From positions 1 through 6,336 of the forward strand of contig JAJKJG010000091.1 in assembly GCA_021154065.1 (NCBI GenBank): a DNA stretch of 6,336 nt. Reading direction: 5' to 3'. The translations under genes and the position numbers were made by a program. The stretch comes from Methylobacterium sp. (GTDB lineage: Bacteria > Pseudomonadota > Alphaproteobacteria > Rhizobiales > Beijerinckiaceae). Positions 1 to 5,657 of this stretch are shown one piece after another. Position 1 is the first letter of the stretch. Each line of letters begins with the position of its first letter. The notes beneath the pieces were generated by a model. That model had not been told where the DNA came from and ran no database searches. It was given only the letters and a program-made list of their open reading frames with translations.

Positions 1-91
1 CTTGCGACAAGCATGGCCAGGGGCGCCCCAGTGAGCAGGGCATCTTGGAGAAGAGCTGGAAGATTCCGCGGCCGCCGCAGGGAGGGGCGGC
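1..91. other. Left-edge stretch, no gene assigned
   Basis: This is the region downstream of the receiver gene (which is read leftward) and runs to the window edge. It contains a perfect 10-base palindrome, ggggcgcccc, near positions 21-30, but no T-run that would make it a clear terminator. Short open frames cross it on both strands, and none gives a recognisable protein fragment or a start with a good ribosome binding site. It could be a spacer or the edge of another gene; the sequence does not decide. Confidence 0.4.
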
Positions 92-457
92 TCAGACGAG
101 GCCGATGTCCTGGAACTTGGCCGTCACGCTTTCCCGATCGAACGGCTTGAGCATGTAACCGTCGGCGCCCGCGCGCATCGCCCGGGCGATCGGCGCGACC
201 TCGTTCTCCGTGGCGCAGAACACGACCTTCGGGCCGTCGCCACCCGGCATCCGGCGCAGTTCCTTCAGGAATTCGTAGCCGTCCATGACCGGCATGGTCC
301 CGTCGAGAAAGACCGCGTCCGGCATGCCGCCCTGGCAGGCGAGGATCCCCTGCCGGCCGTCCTCGGCCTCGGAAACCCGGAAGGACAGACCTTCGAGGAT
401 GCGGCGCGCCACCTTTCGGACCACGGCCGAGTCATCGACAACGAGACAGTGCTTCAT
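92..457 (-). CDS. Single-domain CheY-like response regulator (receiver only)
   Basis: A 121-residue protein made only of a receiver domain, with no output domain, so it should act in the cytoplasm by phosphorylation-dependent protein contact. The signature residues are present: acidic pair D8-D9 for Mg2+, phospho-acceptor D52 in FLDGTMPVMDG, conserved T83 in FCATEN, and K104 in the KPF motif. The ATG at 455-457 starts directly at the first beta strand (MKHCLVVDDS), as expected; the upstream Shine-Dalgarno is weak (a GAGAG run about 11 bases away). The gene follows chpT on the same strand after a 105-base gap, so co-transcription is possible. That placement suggests, as inference, that ChpT or a linked kinase phosphorylates it. 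It does not resemble CpdR, the known single-domain ChpT client, as I remember that sequence. A chemotaxis CheY or a PleD-type receiver partner are alternatives. Family assignment is firm, pathway is not. Confidence 0.93.
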   Translation of the reverse strand: MKHCLVVDDSAVVRKVARRILEGLSFRVSEAEDGRQGILACQGGMPDAVFLDGTMPVMDGYEFLKELRRMPGGDGPKVVFCATENEVAPIARAMRAGADGYMLKPFDRESVTAKFQDIGLV

Positions 458-562
458 GGGTCAAAAGCTCTCGCCGCGCGGGAGCGCGCGGGCCGGAGTG
501 TGGCGCCAATGCGTTGATGAACGGTTGCGAGGCGGCCCGAAAAGCCGCGGCCCGGCCTGCGT

Positions 563-1228
563 TTACAGGTCTTGATCCGAGGCGGCCCGGATCGTCACCT
601 CGTCGCCGTCGAGCGACAGCGAAACGCTCATGCCGGCGGCCCGCGCCACGAGACCCGCATAATAGGTCTGGACGCCGTGGGCGTCCACCGTCCCGCTCTC
701 GGGCGCCCCCGCGAGAAGGGCTTCCGCGTGGGGCGGAATGCGGGCGTTGATGCCCTTGGCCTTCAAGGCGAAGGCGACCGTCGGGGCGTCGCCCATGCCG
801 GCGGCCCCGGTCACGGCGACGTCGATCGCTCCGCCGCGCGGGATCGCGCTCATGGCTGTGACGAGCAGGTTGAGCAAAAGCTTCACTTTGTTCTTGGGCA
901 GGAGCGCACGGGGAGCCGACCACGTCAGCGTGATCTTGTCATCCTGGAACATGCCGCGGGCGACCTGCTCGGCGTCGCCGAGGTCGATCGAGGCACCGGC
1001 CGAACCGGCTGCCCCGAAGGCGAGCCGGGCGAATTGCAGCCGGGCCGAGGCCTGACGAGAGCTTTTGCGGATGAGGTCGAGCGCGAAGTCGCGCATCGAA
1101 GGGTCGTTCTCATCCTCCAGAACCTCCAGGCCGTTCACGATCGCTCCAACAGGCGAGATGACGTCGTGACACACGCGGGAGCACAGGAGCGCCGCTAGGT
1201 CGAGGGAGTCGAGCGTGACCGTGGCCAT
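563..1228 (-). CDS. chpT: Histidine phosphotransferase ChpT
   Basis: A 221-residue ChpT-type phosphotransferase. In Caulobacter and Brucella the dimeric ChpT takes phosphate from the hybrid kinase CckA and passes it to the cell-cycle regulators CtrA and CpdR. The N-terminal helical hairpin (residues about 1-75) carries the phospho-acceptor His21 in the motif SRVCHDVISPVGAI, typical of the family. The C-terminal part (about 85-221) is the degenerate ATPase-like fold; the helix KLLLNLLVTAMSAIPRGG corresponds to the region of a kinase N-box, but no ATP-lid glycine motifs are seen, as expected for a protein that does not bind ATP. I chose the ATG at 1226-1228 because family members start MATVTLD and a GGGG run lies about 6 bases upstream. 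An in-frame TTG at 1238-1240 would add four residues. It is divergent from the cysQ-like gene, and the receiver gene follows it. Confidence 0.94.
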   Translation of the reverse strand: MATVTLDSLDLAALLCSRVCHDVISPVGAIVNGLEVLEDENDPSMRDFALDLIRKSSRQASARLQFARLAFGAAGSAGASIDLGDAEQVARGMFQDDKITLTWSAPRALLPKNKVKLLLNLLVTAMSAIPRGGAIDVAVTGAAGMGDAPTVAFALKAKGINARIPPHAEALLAGAPESGTVDAHGVQTYYAGLVARAAGMSVSLSLDGDEVTIRAASDQDL

Positions 1229-1404
1229 GAAAAACCCCAAGGCGAGGAAGCAAAAGCGCCGGCGTTCGCCGGAGCATCCGCGCCGGCCGGCGGAGCGCCG
1301 CGCCGAAACAGCATCCGGAAGCGACGCTTCGTTAACCGGCCTTGCGCCGCTTGAAAAGGCGATGAACGGTCGACATCGCCGATCCGAGAGGGCATGGTTC
1401 GATC
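1229..1404. promoter_or_regulatory. Divergent intergenic region between chpT and cysQ
   Basis: These 176 bases separate two genes read in opposite directions, so promoters for both should lie here. I do not see convincing -35/-10 boxes for either gene. Visible elements are a TTAACC hexamer at 1332-1337 and a GC-rich inverted repeat, ccggcg-tt-cgccgg (1259-1272), within the chpT leader. The cysQ start is preceded by GAGAGGG at 1386-1392, about 12 bases before its ATG, which is rather far for a Shine-Dalgarno. Calling this a promoter region is inference from gene layout. Confidence 0.6.
1332..1337. promoter_or_regulatory. TTAACC, possible CtrA half-site
   Basis: The hexamer TTAACC matches half of the CtrA recognition sequence (TTAA-N7-TTAAC). 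No second TTAA lies 7 bases to either side, so only a half-site is present. It lies 68 bases before the cysQ ATG and about 104 bases before the chpT ATG. Its position next to chpT, a CtrA-pathway gene, makes autoregulation conceivable, but a single hexamer is weak evidence. Confidence 0.22.
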
Positions 1405-2232
1405 ATGTGGCTTGGCGATCACGATCCGGATGCTGTCGCATGGCGGCTTGCCGATGTTGCGGCCGAGACCGGCCGCCTTCTGCGCAGCATGGAGGCCGAC
1501 CGCGGGGAGCCCCGCATCAAGGACGACGGCTCGCCGACCACCGCCGCCGACCTCGCGGCGGAAAAGCTCATCATCGCGCGGCTGTCCCGCCTTTGGCCCG
1601 GCGTGCCGGTGGTGGCCGAGGAGACGGCGAACGACGCCGCGCCCGGCGACGCCTTCTTTCTCGTCGACCCCCTCGACGGCACGCGCGATTTTCTGCACGG
1701 CACCGGCGAGTACACGGTCAACATCGCCCTGGTCGCCGGGAGCCGTCCCGTGGCGGCCGTGGTGGCAGCGCCGGTGCCGGGACGCATTTGGGCCGCCGGC
1801 GCGACAGCGATGGCGGGCGATTGGCCGGCCGAGGGCGGCGAGATCGCCTGGCGCTCGATCCGGGTTCGTCCGGCTCCCCCGGACGGACTCGTCGCGCTGG
1901 TAAGCCGCCGCCACAACGACGATGCGACCGAGGCCTGCCTCGCGACCCTCTCGATCCGCACGCGCCGGACCGCGTCCTCGGCGTTGAAGTTTTGCCTCAT
2001 CGCGTCGGGCGAGGCGGACGTCTACGTCCGCTGCGGACCGACTATGGAGTGGGACACCGCGGCTGGCGACCACATCCTGTCGTGCGCCGGCGGATGCGTC
2101 ATCGCCGCGGGCGGCGCGCCCATGACCTACGGCCGTCAGGCGCACGGCTACCGCAACGGCGCGTTCGCCGCGATCGGCGACCCCGCGCTCGCGCGGCGCC
2201 TGAGCCTGCCGGTCGCGCCTGTCCGGGGCTAA
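1405..2232 (+). CDS. cysQ: CysQ-like 3'(2'),5'-bisphosphate nucleotidase (inositol monophosphatase family)
   Basis: A 275-residue Mg2+-dependent phosphatase of the inositol monophosphatase superfamily. CysQ members remove the 3'-phosphate from PAP (adenosine 3',5'-bisphosphate), a by-product of sulfate assimilation. Visible motifs in order are KDDGSPTTAAD (39-49), the metal-binding E72-E73, the core DPLDGTRDF (88-96) with ligands D88 and D91, the SSALKF segment (191-196), and the C-terminal WDTAAGD (216-222) with catalytic D217. All metal ligands are intact and the length is normal. The D-G-S-P-T-T and S-S-x-L-K-F segments favour CysQ over true inositol monophosphatase, but substrate cannot be fixed from sequence. 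The chosen ATG at 1405 gives a normal N-terminus. It is divergent from chpT, and eipA follows 182 bases downstream on the same strand. No sulfur-assimilation genes are in the window, so the genomic context does not help with function. Confidence 0.9.
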   Translation: MWLGDHDPDAVAWRLADVAAETGRLLRSMEADRGEPRIKDDGSPTTAADLAAEKLIIARLSRLWPGVPVVAEETANDAAPGDAFFLVDPLDGTRDFLHGTGEYTVNIALVAGSRPVAAVVAAPVPGRIWAAGATAMAGDWPAEGGEIAWRSIRVRPAPPDGLVALVSRRHNDDATEACLATLSIRTRRTASSALKFCLIASGEADVYVRCGPTMEWDTAAGDHILSCAGGCVIAAGGAPMTYGRQAHGYRNGAFAAIGDPALARRLSLPVAPVRG

Positions 2233-2239
2233 CCGCGTC

Positions 2240-2257
2240 CCGGCCGGCTTCGGCCGG
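2240..2257 (+). terminator. Hairpin after cysQ, possible terminator
   Basis: A perfect 7-base stem (ccggccg / cggccgg) with a GCTT loop begins 7 bases after the cysQ stop codon. The only T-run, ATTTTTG at 2271-2277, lies 13 bases beyond the stem rather than directly after it. A weaker GGCG/CGCC pairing (2256-2259 with 2267-2270) directly abuts that T-run and could be the real terminator arm. Termination of cysQ ahead of eipA is plausible but not clear-cut. Confidence 0.4.
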
Positions 2258-2269
2258 CGCACGCTTCGC

Positions 2270-2300
2270 CATTTTTGAGACATTGTTAGCTCTATTCGTG
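2270..2300 (+). promoter_or_regulatory. AT-rich island upstream of eipA, probable promoter area
   Basis: This is the most AT-rich stretch in the 182-base cysQ-eipA gap (atttttgagacattgttagc and onward) and lies about 115-145 bases before the eipA ATG. A TTGAGA at 2275-2280 resembles an alphaproteobacterial -35 element, but no good -10 is found 16-18 bases downstream. A full CtrA box (TTAA-N7-TTAA) is not present; the nearest string is TTAG at 2286-2289. Assignment rests on composition and position only. Confidence 0.3.
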
Positions 2301-2312
2301 CACGATGCCCAC

Positions 2313-2328
2313 GCGAGCGAAGGCTCGC
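2313..2328 (+). other. 6-bp hairpin in the eipA leader
   Basis: The sequence gcgagc-GAAG-gctcgc is a perfect inverted repeat with a four-base loop, between the AT-rich island and the eipA start. It is followed by CCCGTTTC, which is not a convincing terminator tail. It could be an RNA structure in the eipA leader or chance in GC-rich DNA. Confidence 0.3.
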
Positions 2329-2402
2329 CCCGTTTCGGCGCAGAAGGTTTTTGGAACCGGCGATCGGGCCGGGCCGAACCGCCTCGTACCTTTCAGCGCC
2401 GC

Positions 2403-2407
2403 AGGAG
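2403..2407 (+). promoter_or_regulatory. Ribosome binding site of eipA
   Basis: AGGAG is placed 7 bases before the ATG at 2415. It is the best Shine-Dalgarno in the window. It fixes the eipA start, even though the same reading frame is open for 400 codons upstream. Confidence 0.85.
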
Positions 2408-2414
2408 ACCATCC

Positions 2415-2993
2415 ATGCGTCTGTTTCAGGCTGTTCTGGTGTTTGCGGTGGCGCTTGCGCTCGGCCTGGTCCCGCCTGCGGCGCGGGCGCAGGGGGCCGG
2501 CCCCGACGAGGGCGCCTTCAGCGCCGCCGAACTGGTCGACTCCGGCCATCGCCTGTTCGGCTCGGTGTCGCGCGGCCTGGCCCTTACGGTCCAGGAAGCC
2601 GTCAAGCGCTGGGGCGAGCCCAACGGCTACATCCTGGGCGAGGAGGCCTCCGGCGCCCTCATCGGCGGCCTGCGCTACGGCGAGGGCACGCTCTACACCC
2701 GCAACGCCGGCCAACGGCGCGTGTTCTGGCAAGGCCCCTCGCTCGGCTTCGACGTCGGCGGGGACGGGGCGCGCACCATGATGCTGGTCTACAACCTGCC
2801 CGCGGTCGAGGCGCTCTACACCCGCTTCGTCGGCCTCAACGGCGCGGCCTATCTGGTGGGCGGCTTCGGCCTGACGGCGGCCGCCAAGGACGAGATGGTG
2901 GTCGTGCCCATCCGCTCCGGGCTCGGGGCCCGGCTCGGCGTCAACGTCGGCTACCTCAAGTTCACCCCCGAACCAACCTGGAACCCCTTCTGA
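2415..2993 (+). CDS. eipA: Periplasmic envelope-integrity protein EipA (DUF1134 family)
   Basis: A 192-residue secreted protein of the DUF1134/EipA family. In Brucella abortus EipA is a soluble periplasmic beta-barrel protein needed for envelope stress resistance and virulence, and its gene is directly activated by CtrA. A typical signal peptide is visible: M-R start, hydrophobic core at residues 6-19, and an A-R-A cleavage site with the cut expected after A25. The mature part carries family hallmarks such as KRWGEPNGYILGEEASGA, GLRYGEGTLYT, GFDVGGDGARTMMLVYNLP and AAYLVGGFGLT. The start is set by the AGGAG at 2403-2407. The frame is open upstream through cysQ, but that part has no family similarity and the signal peptide would then be internal. 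cysQ lies upstream and the coiled-coil protein downstream on the same strand; chpT is 1.2 kb away. The molecular activity of EipA is unknown. Family assignment is strong. Confidence 0.95.
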   Translation: MRLFQAVLVFAVALALGLVPPAARAQGAGPDEGAFSAAELVDSGHRLFGSVSRGLALTVQEAVKRWGEPNGYILGEEASGALIGGLRYGEGTLYTRNAGQRRVFWQGPSLGFDVGGDGARTMMLVYNLPAVEALYTRFVGLNGAAYLVGGFGLTAAAKDEMVVVPIRSGLGARLGVNVGYLKFTPEPTWNPF

Positions 2994-3011
2994 CGCCCAA
3001 AGACCGAGATC

Positions 3012-3027
3012 GCGGGCCCTGACCCGC
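3012..3027 (+). terminator. Hairpin after eipA, weak terminator candidate
   Basis: The 5-base stem gcggg / cccgc encloses the loop CCCTGA, 18 bases after the eipA stop codon. No U-tract follows (the next bases are tccattcaaaaac), so intrinsic termination is doubtful and read-through into the coiled-coil gene is possible. Confidence 0.25.
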
Positions 3028-3146
3028 TCCATTCAAAAACGGCCAAAACCGACGCGGGTCCGCACGGGACGGGAGAACGCGCTGGAAAGCCGGGCGGTCG
3101 CGTGGCAGGGTGCGGCCCATTGGCAACCACCGGAGTTTCAGCCCGC

Positions 3147-4214
3147 GTGATCGAGTCCATCATGTTTTCCGCGCTCGGGTTCCTCGCCGCGGCCCTGATC
3201 GCGCTCCTGTTTTTTCCGGCCCTCAACGCGCGGGCCGAGCGCTTGGCCCGCCGTCGGGTCGAGGCTCAGTTCCCGCTCTCGATCAGCGAGTTGACGGTCG
3301 AAAAGGACCACCTGCGAGCCGAGTTCGCCGTGCTGCAGCGCCGGCTGGAGCGCAAGGCCGAGGAGGGGCTTGCGGTCAAGCAGCAGAGCATGGAGGAGCT
3401 CGGCCGGCGCGCCGTGCGGATCCAGGCGCTCGAAACCGATGTCGCGGAGCGTGACGCGCGCGTCGCCGGGCTCGAAGGGGACCTCGCCGACACCCGCCAA
3501 CGTCTCGCCGCGACCGAAGAGGAACTGGCCGCAACACGGCGGACTCTCGCGGGCGTCCAAGAAACCCTGGCCGCCCTGGAGGCGGCCCACCGCACCACGC
3601 TCGATGCGCTCGACGCGACCCGCAGCGAGCGCGATTCCACCGAGGCGACGCTCGCCGAAACGCACACGACGCTCGCCGCCACGGAGAGAGCGCTGGAACG
3701 GCAGCGGACGGAGCATGCCGATTTCGAGCGGCGTCTTGCGGCGAGCCTCAACGACATCGACACCAAGCGCATCACGATTTCGGATTTCGAAACCCGTCTC
3801 GCCGCCCAGACCGCACGAGCGAACGAGCTTGAGCGGGCCCTTTCCGAGGGACGCAACGAACTCGCGGCCGAGCGCCGACGGCTGGCCGATCTCGCCAGAA
3901 GCCTCGTGAGCGAGCAGGAGCGCGGGCTTGCGTTGGAGCAACGCATCTTGGCGCTCGAAGCGGATCGCGAGGCCAAGGCGGAGGAGGTCGCGCAAACCCT
4001 CGCGGAGCGCGACGCCCTTCGCCACGAGGCCAAGCGCGCCAGCGAACAGGCTCGCGCCGAAAACGCGGAATTGCGGCGACGCATCGACGAAGTCGCCGAC
4101 GAGATCATGCGCGCCGCCGACAAGACCGACGGGTCTGGGCAGCCCGTGGAGGAAGCCGCTTCCCCGAGACGATCGCGGCCGATGAAGCAGAATGCGTCAA
4201 CCGGGGCTGGGTGA
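3147..4214 (+). CDS. Inner-membrane-anchored coiled-coil protein of unknown function
   Basis: A 355-residue protein with one N-terminal membrane segment (about residues 7-26, FSALGFLAAALIALLFFPAL) and almost all the rest a charged, alanine/leucine/arginine/glutamate-rich coiled coil (about 40-325). It ends in a short polar tail with SPRRSRP. Within the coil are near-repeats of an LAAT(E/R)xxL type (LAATEEELAATRRTL, then LAAT again about 65 residues later). The topology suggests the coil projects from the inner membrane; the Arg-rich stretch just after the membrane segment (NARAERLARRRVE) favours a cytoplasmic side. I chose the GTG at 3147 because the sequence MIESIMF directly before the membrane segment matches rhizobial homologues as I remember them, with CGGAG 11 bases upstream. 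An upstream GTG at 3102 would add 15 unconvincing residues, and ATG 3162 is also possible. It overlaps the kinase gene by 18 bases at its 3' end. Homologues are sometimes loosely labelled as chromosome-segregation ATPases, but no ATPase motif is present, and I assign no function. Confidence 0.9.
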   Translation: MIESIMFSALGFLAAALIALLFFPALNARAERLARRRVEAQFPLSISELTVEKDHLRAEFAVLQRRLERKAEEGLAVKQQSMEELGRRAVRIQALETDVAERDARVAGLEGDLADTRQRLAATEEELAATRRTLAGVQETLAALEAAHRTTLDALDATRSERDSTEATLAETHTTLAATERALERQRTEHADFERRLAASLNDIDTKRITISDFETRLAAQTARANELERALSEGRNELAAERRRLADLARSLVSEQERGLALEQRILALEADREAKAEEVAQTLAERDALRHEAKRASEQARAENAELRRRIDEVADEIMRAADKTDGSGQPVEEAASPRRSRPMKQNASTGAG

Positions 4215-5654
4215 CGGGGGTCCGCCGGCCGGCTCCGGGGCGACGTCTTCGGGTTCCGCCCGGGCCCGCACCACCGTGACGTTGCAAGGCGCCTCGGCCA
4301 CCACGCGCGACGACACGCTGCCGAGATAGCGGCGCACCGCCGAGGCGCCGCGCGCGCCGATGACGATGTGGTCGACGTGCGCATGGCGGGCGTAGTCCAG
4401 GAGCGCCGCCGCGGGGTCCGGGGACTCCAGCACCGTGTAGGTGACGCGCTCGGGCGCGATCTTCAGCGCATGCGCCCAGTGCTTCAGCTCGACCAGACGC
4501 TGAACGTGCAGGTTGCGGCCCTGCTCGTCTTCGCCGAAGTCGACCCCGATGCGGGGCGTCTTCAGGACGTTGACGCAGGCGAGCCGCGCCTTGGTCTCGA
4601 CGGCGAGGATGCGCCGGACGATCAGGCGGAGCGCATCGGCGAGCGCCTCCATTTCCGGCGCGAGGTCGACCGCCGCCATGACGATCGGCGCGACGGCCAG
4701 ATGGCCGGAGACGGGCCGCGGCGCCGGGGGCCGCGGCGTGGCGCGAGCGGCCCGGAAGCGCCGCCGCGCGACGGTCAGGAAATCGTCCTGCGCCGTGCGT
4801 TCGGCCCGCGCGGTCAGCGGCACCTGGTCCGGGTGAGCGAGGTCGAAGGCGAGTTGGCCGGCTGTTGCGGGCCGCTGGTCCGGATCGACCTCCAGGCAGC
4901 GCAGGATCAACTCCTGCAGCCAGGGCGGGACGGCCGGGTTGAGCCGGCGCGGGGGCGCGGGGTCGCGCCAGAAGCGCCGCCGCAGCGCCCTGCGTCCTGC
5001 GGGCGTGCCGAACGGCCGCTGCCCCGTGGCGAAAAAGTAAAGCATGACGCCGAGCGCAAAAAGATCGCTGCGCGGGTCGGTGCGGTCTCCCATGACCTGC
5101 TCGGGCGAGATGTAGGGGCCGGTGCCGAGCGGCAGGTGGAACTCTTCCTGCAAGAGGTCCGGCAGTTGATCGTGGCGCGACAGGCCGAAGTCGATCAGCA
5201 CGGCCTCGCCGCTCTCGCGGACCATGACGTTGCTCGGCTTCACGTCGTGGTGAATGACGTGCTGGCGATGGATGTCGTGCAGCGCGGCGGCGACCTTCGC
5301 GCCGATGTCCGCAACGCGCTGCGGCACGAGCGGCGTTTCTTCAAGCACCGACAGCAGCGAGGCGCCGGCGATTCGCTCCATCACGATGTAGGGCTGCGCG
5401 TCGAAGCCCGCCGCCGCGACGAACGTCGGCGCATGCGGACCTGACAGCCGCGGCAGAATCATCTGCTCGACCTCGAAACCCACGATCGCGCCCGGCCCCT
5501 CGCCGTAGTCGAGGATCGGGATTTTCATGATCATCGGCCAGCGGTCGCGCTCCGGATGCGTGACCCGCCACAGCACGGCCATGCCGCCCCGATGCAGCCG
5601 CTCTTCGAGGCGGAAGCCATCGACGATCTGGCCCGGTTCGAGGGAGTGGGGCAT
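4197..5654 (-). CDS. Ser/Thr protein kinase fused to a C-terminal universal stress protein domain
   Basis: A 485-residue fusion with no membrane segment. Residues 14-275 form a eukaryote-like (Hanks-type) kinase: beta-3 lysine K44 (MIMKIP), probable alpha-C glutamate E63, catalytic loop HHDVKPSN with D137, K139 and N142, metal-binding D155 in DFG, SPE at 183-185, D197 in the F-helix, and R261. All catalytic residues are intact. Two features are atypical: the HRD arginine is His136 (a non-RD kinase), and the glycine loop LHRGGMAVLW lacks the first and third usual glycines. A Pro/Arg/Ala linker (about 296-318) leads to a UspA domain (about 322-463) with the nucleotide-loop region GARGASAVRRYLGSVS near its end, then a Pro-rich tail. 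This is one residue shorter than the usual G-2x-G-9x-G(S/T) motif. The ATG follows the metallophosphoesterase stop by 3 bases, so the two are co-transcribed and probably translationally coupled. Its substrate is unknown; the UspA part may sense a nucleotide or stress state. Confidence 0.95.
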   Translation of the reverse strand: MPHSLEPGQIVDGFRLEERLHRGGMAVLWRVTHPERDRWPMIMKIPILDYGEGPGAIVGFEVEQMILPRLSGPHAPTFVAAAGFDAQPYIVMERIAGASLLSVLEETPLVPQRVADIGAKVAAALHDIHRQHVIHHDVKPSNVMVRESGEAVLIDFGLSRHDQLPDLLQEEFHLPLGTGPYISPEQVMGDRTDPRSDLFALGVMLYFFATGQRPFGTPAGRRALRRRFWRDPAPPRRLNPAVPPWLQELILRCLEVDPDQRPATAGQLAFDLAHPDQVPLTARAERTAQDDFLTVARRRFRAARATPRPPAPRPVSGHLAVAPIVMAAVDLAPEMEALADALRLIVRRILAVETKARLACVNVLKTPRIGVDFGEDEQGRNLHVQRLVELKHWAHALKIAPERVTYTVLESPDPAAALLDYARHAHVDHIVIGARGASAVRRYLGSVSSRVVAEAPCNVTVVRARAEPEDVAPEPAGGPPSPSPG

Positions 5655-5657
5655 GCC

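Noticed and set aside
473..490. GC-rich hairpin cgcgc-ggga-gcgcg between chpT and the receiver gene as a possible terminator or attenuator.
   Set aside because: It has a short alternating CG stem with no U-tract on the transcribed strand; such repeats are expected by chance at this GC content.
1259..1310. Multiple ccggcg-type inverted repeats in the chpT leader as a possible riboswitch.
   Set aside because: They are simple GC-rich palindromes, with no conserved riboswitch core or multi-helix arrangement that I can recognise.
1195..2412. A 405-codon minus-strand open frame across cysQ.
   Set aside because: It is composed of low-complexity Arg/Ala/Gly-rich sequence typical of antisense frames in high-GC DNA, and it lies opposite a gene with intact catalytic motifs.
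1215..2414. An open frame in phase with eipA extends 400 codons upstream, which would give a 592-residue protein.
   Set aside because: The upstream part is the shadow of cysQ in another frame: it is Arg/Gly/Pro-rich without any domain. eipA has its own ribosome binding site and a signal peptide that must be N-terminal.
3138..4384. Two long minus-strand open frames (about 295 and 372 codons) opposite the coiled-coil gene.
   Set aside because: Their sequences are Ser/Arg/Ala-rich mirror products of the repetitive coiled-coil codons, with no recognisable domain and no good ribosome binding site. The plus-strand frame has a membrane anchor and a family-like N-terminus.
4368..5444. A 358-codon plus-strand open frame within the kinase-UspA gene.
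   Set aside because: It is antisense to a protein with complete kinase motifs; the translated sequence is rich in Arg, Gly and Asp with no domain, so it is a shadow frame.
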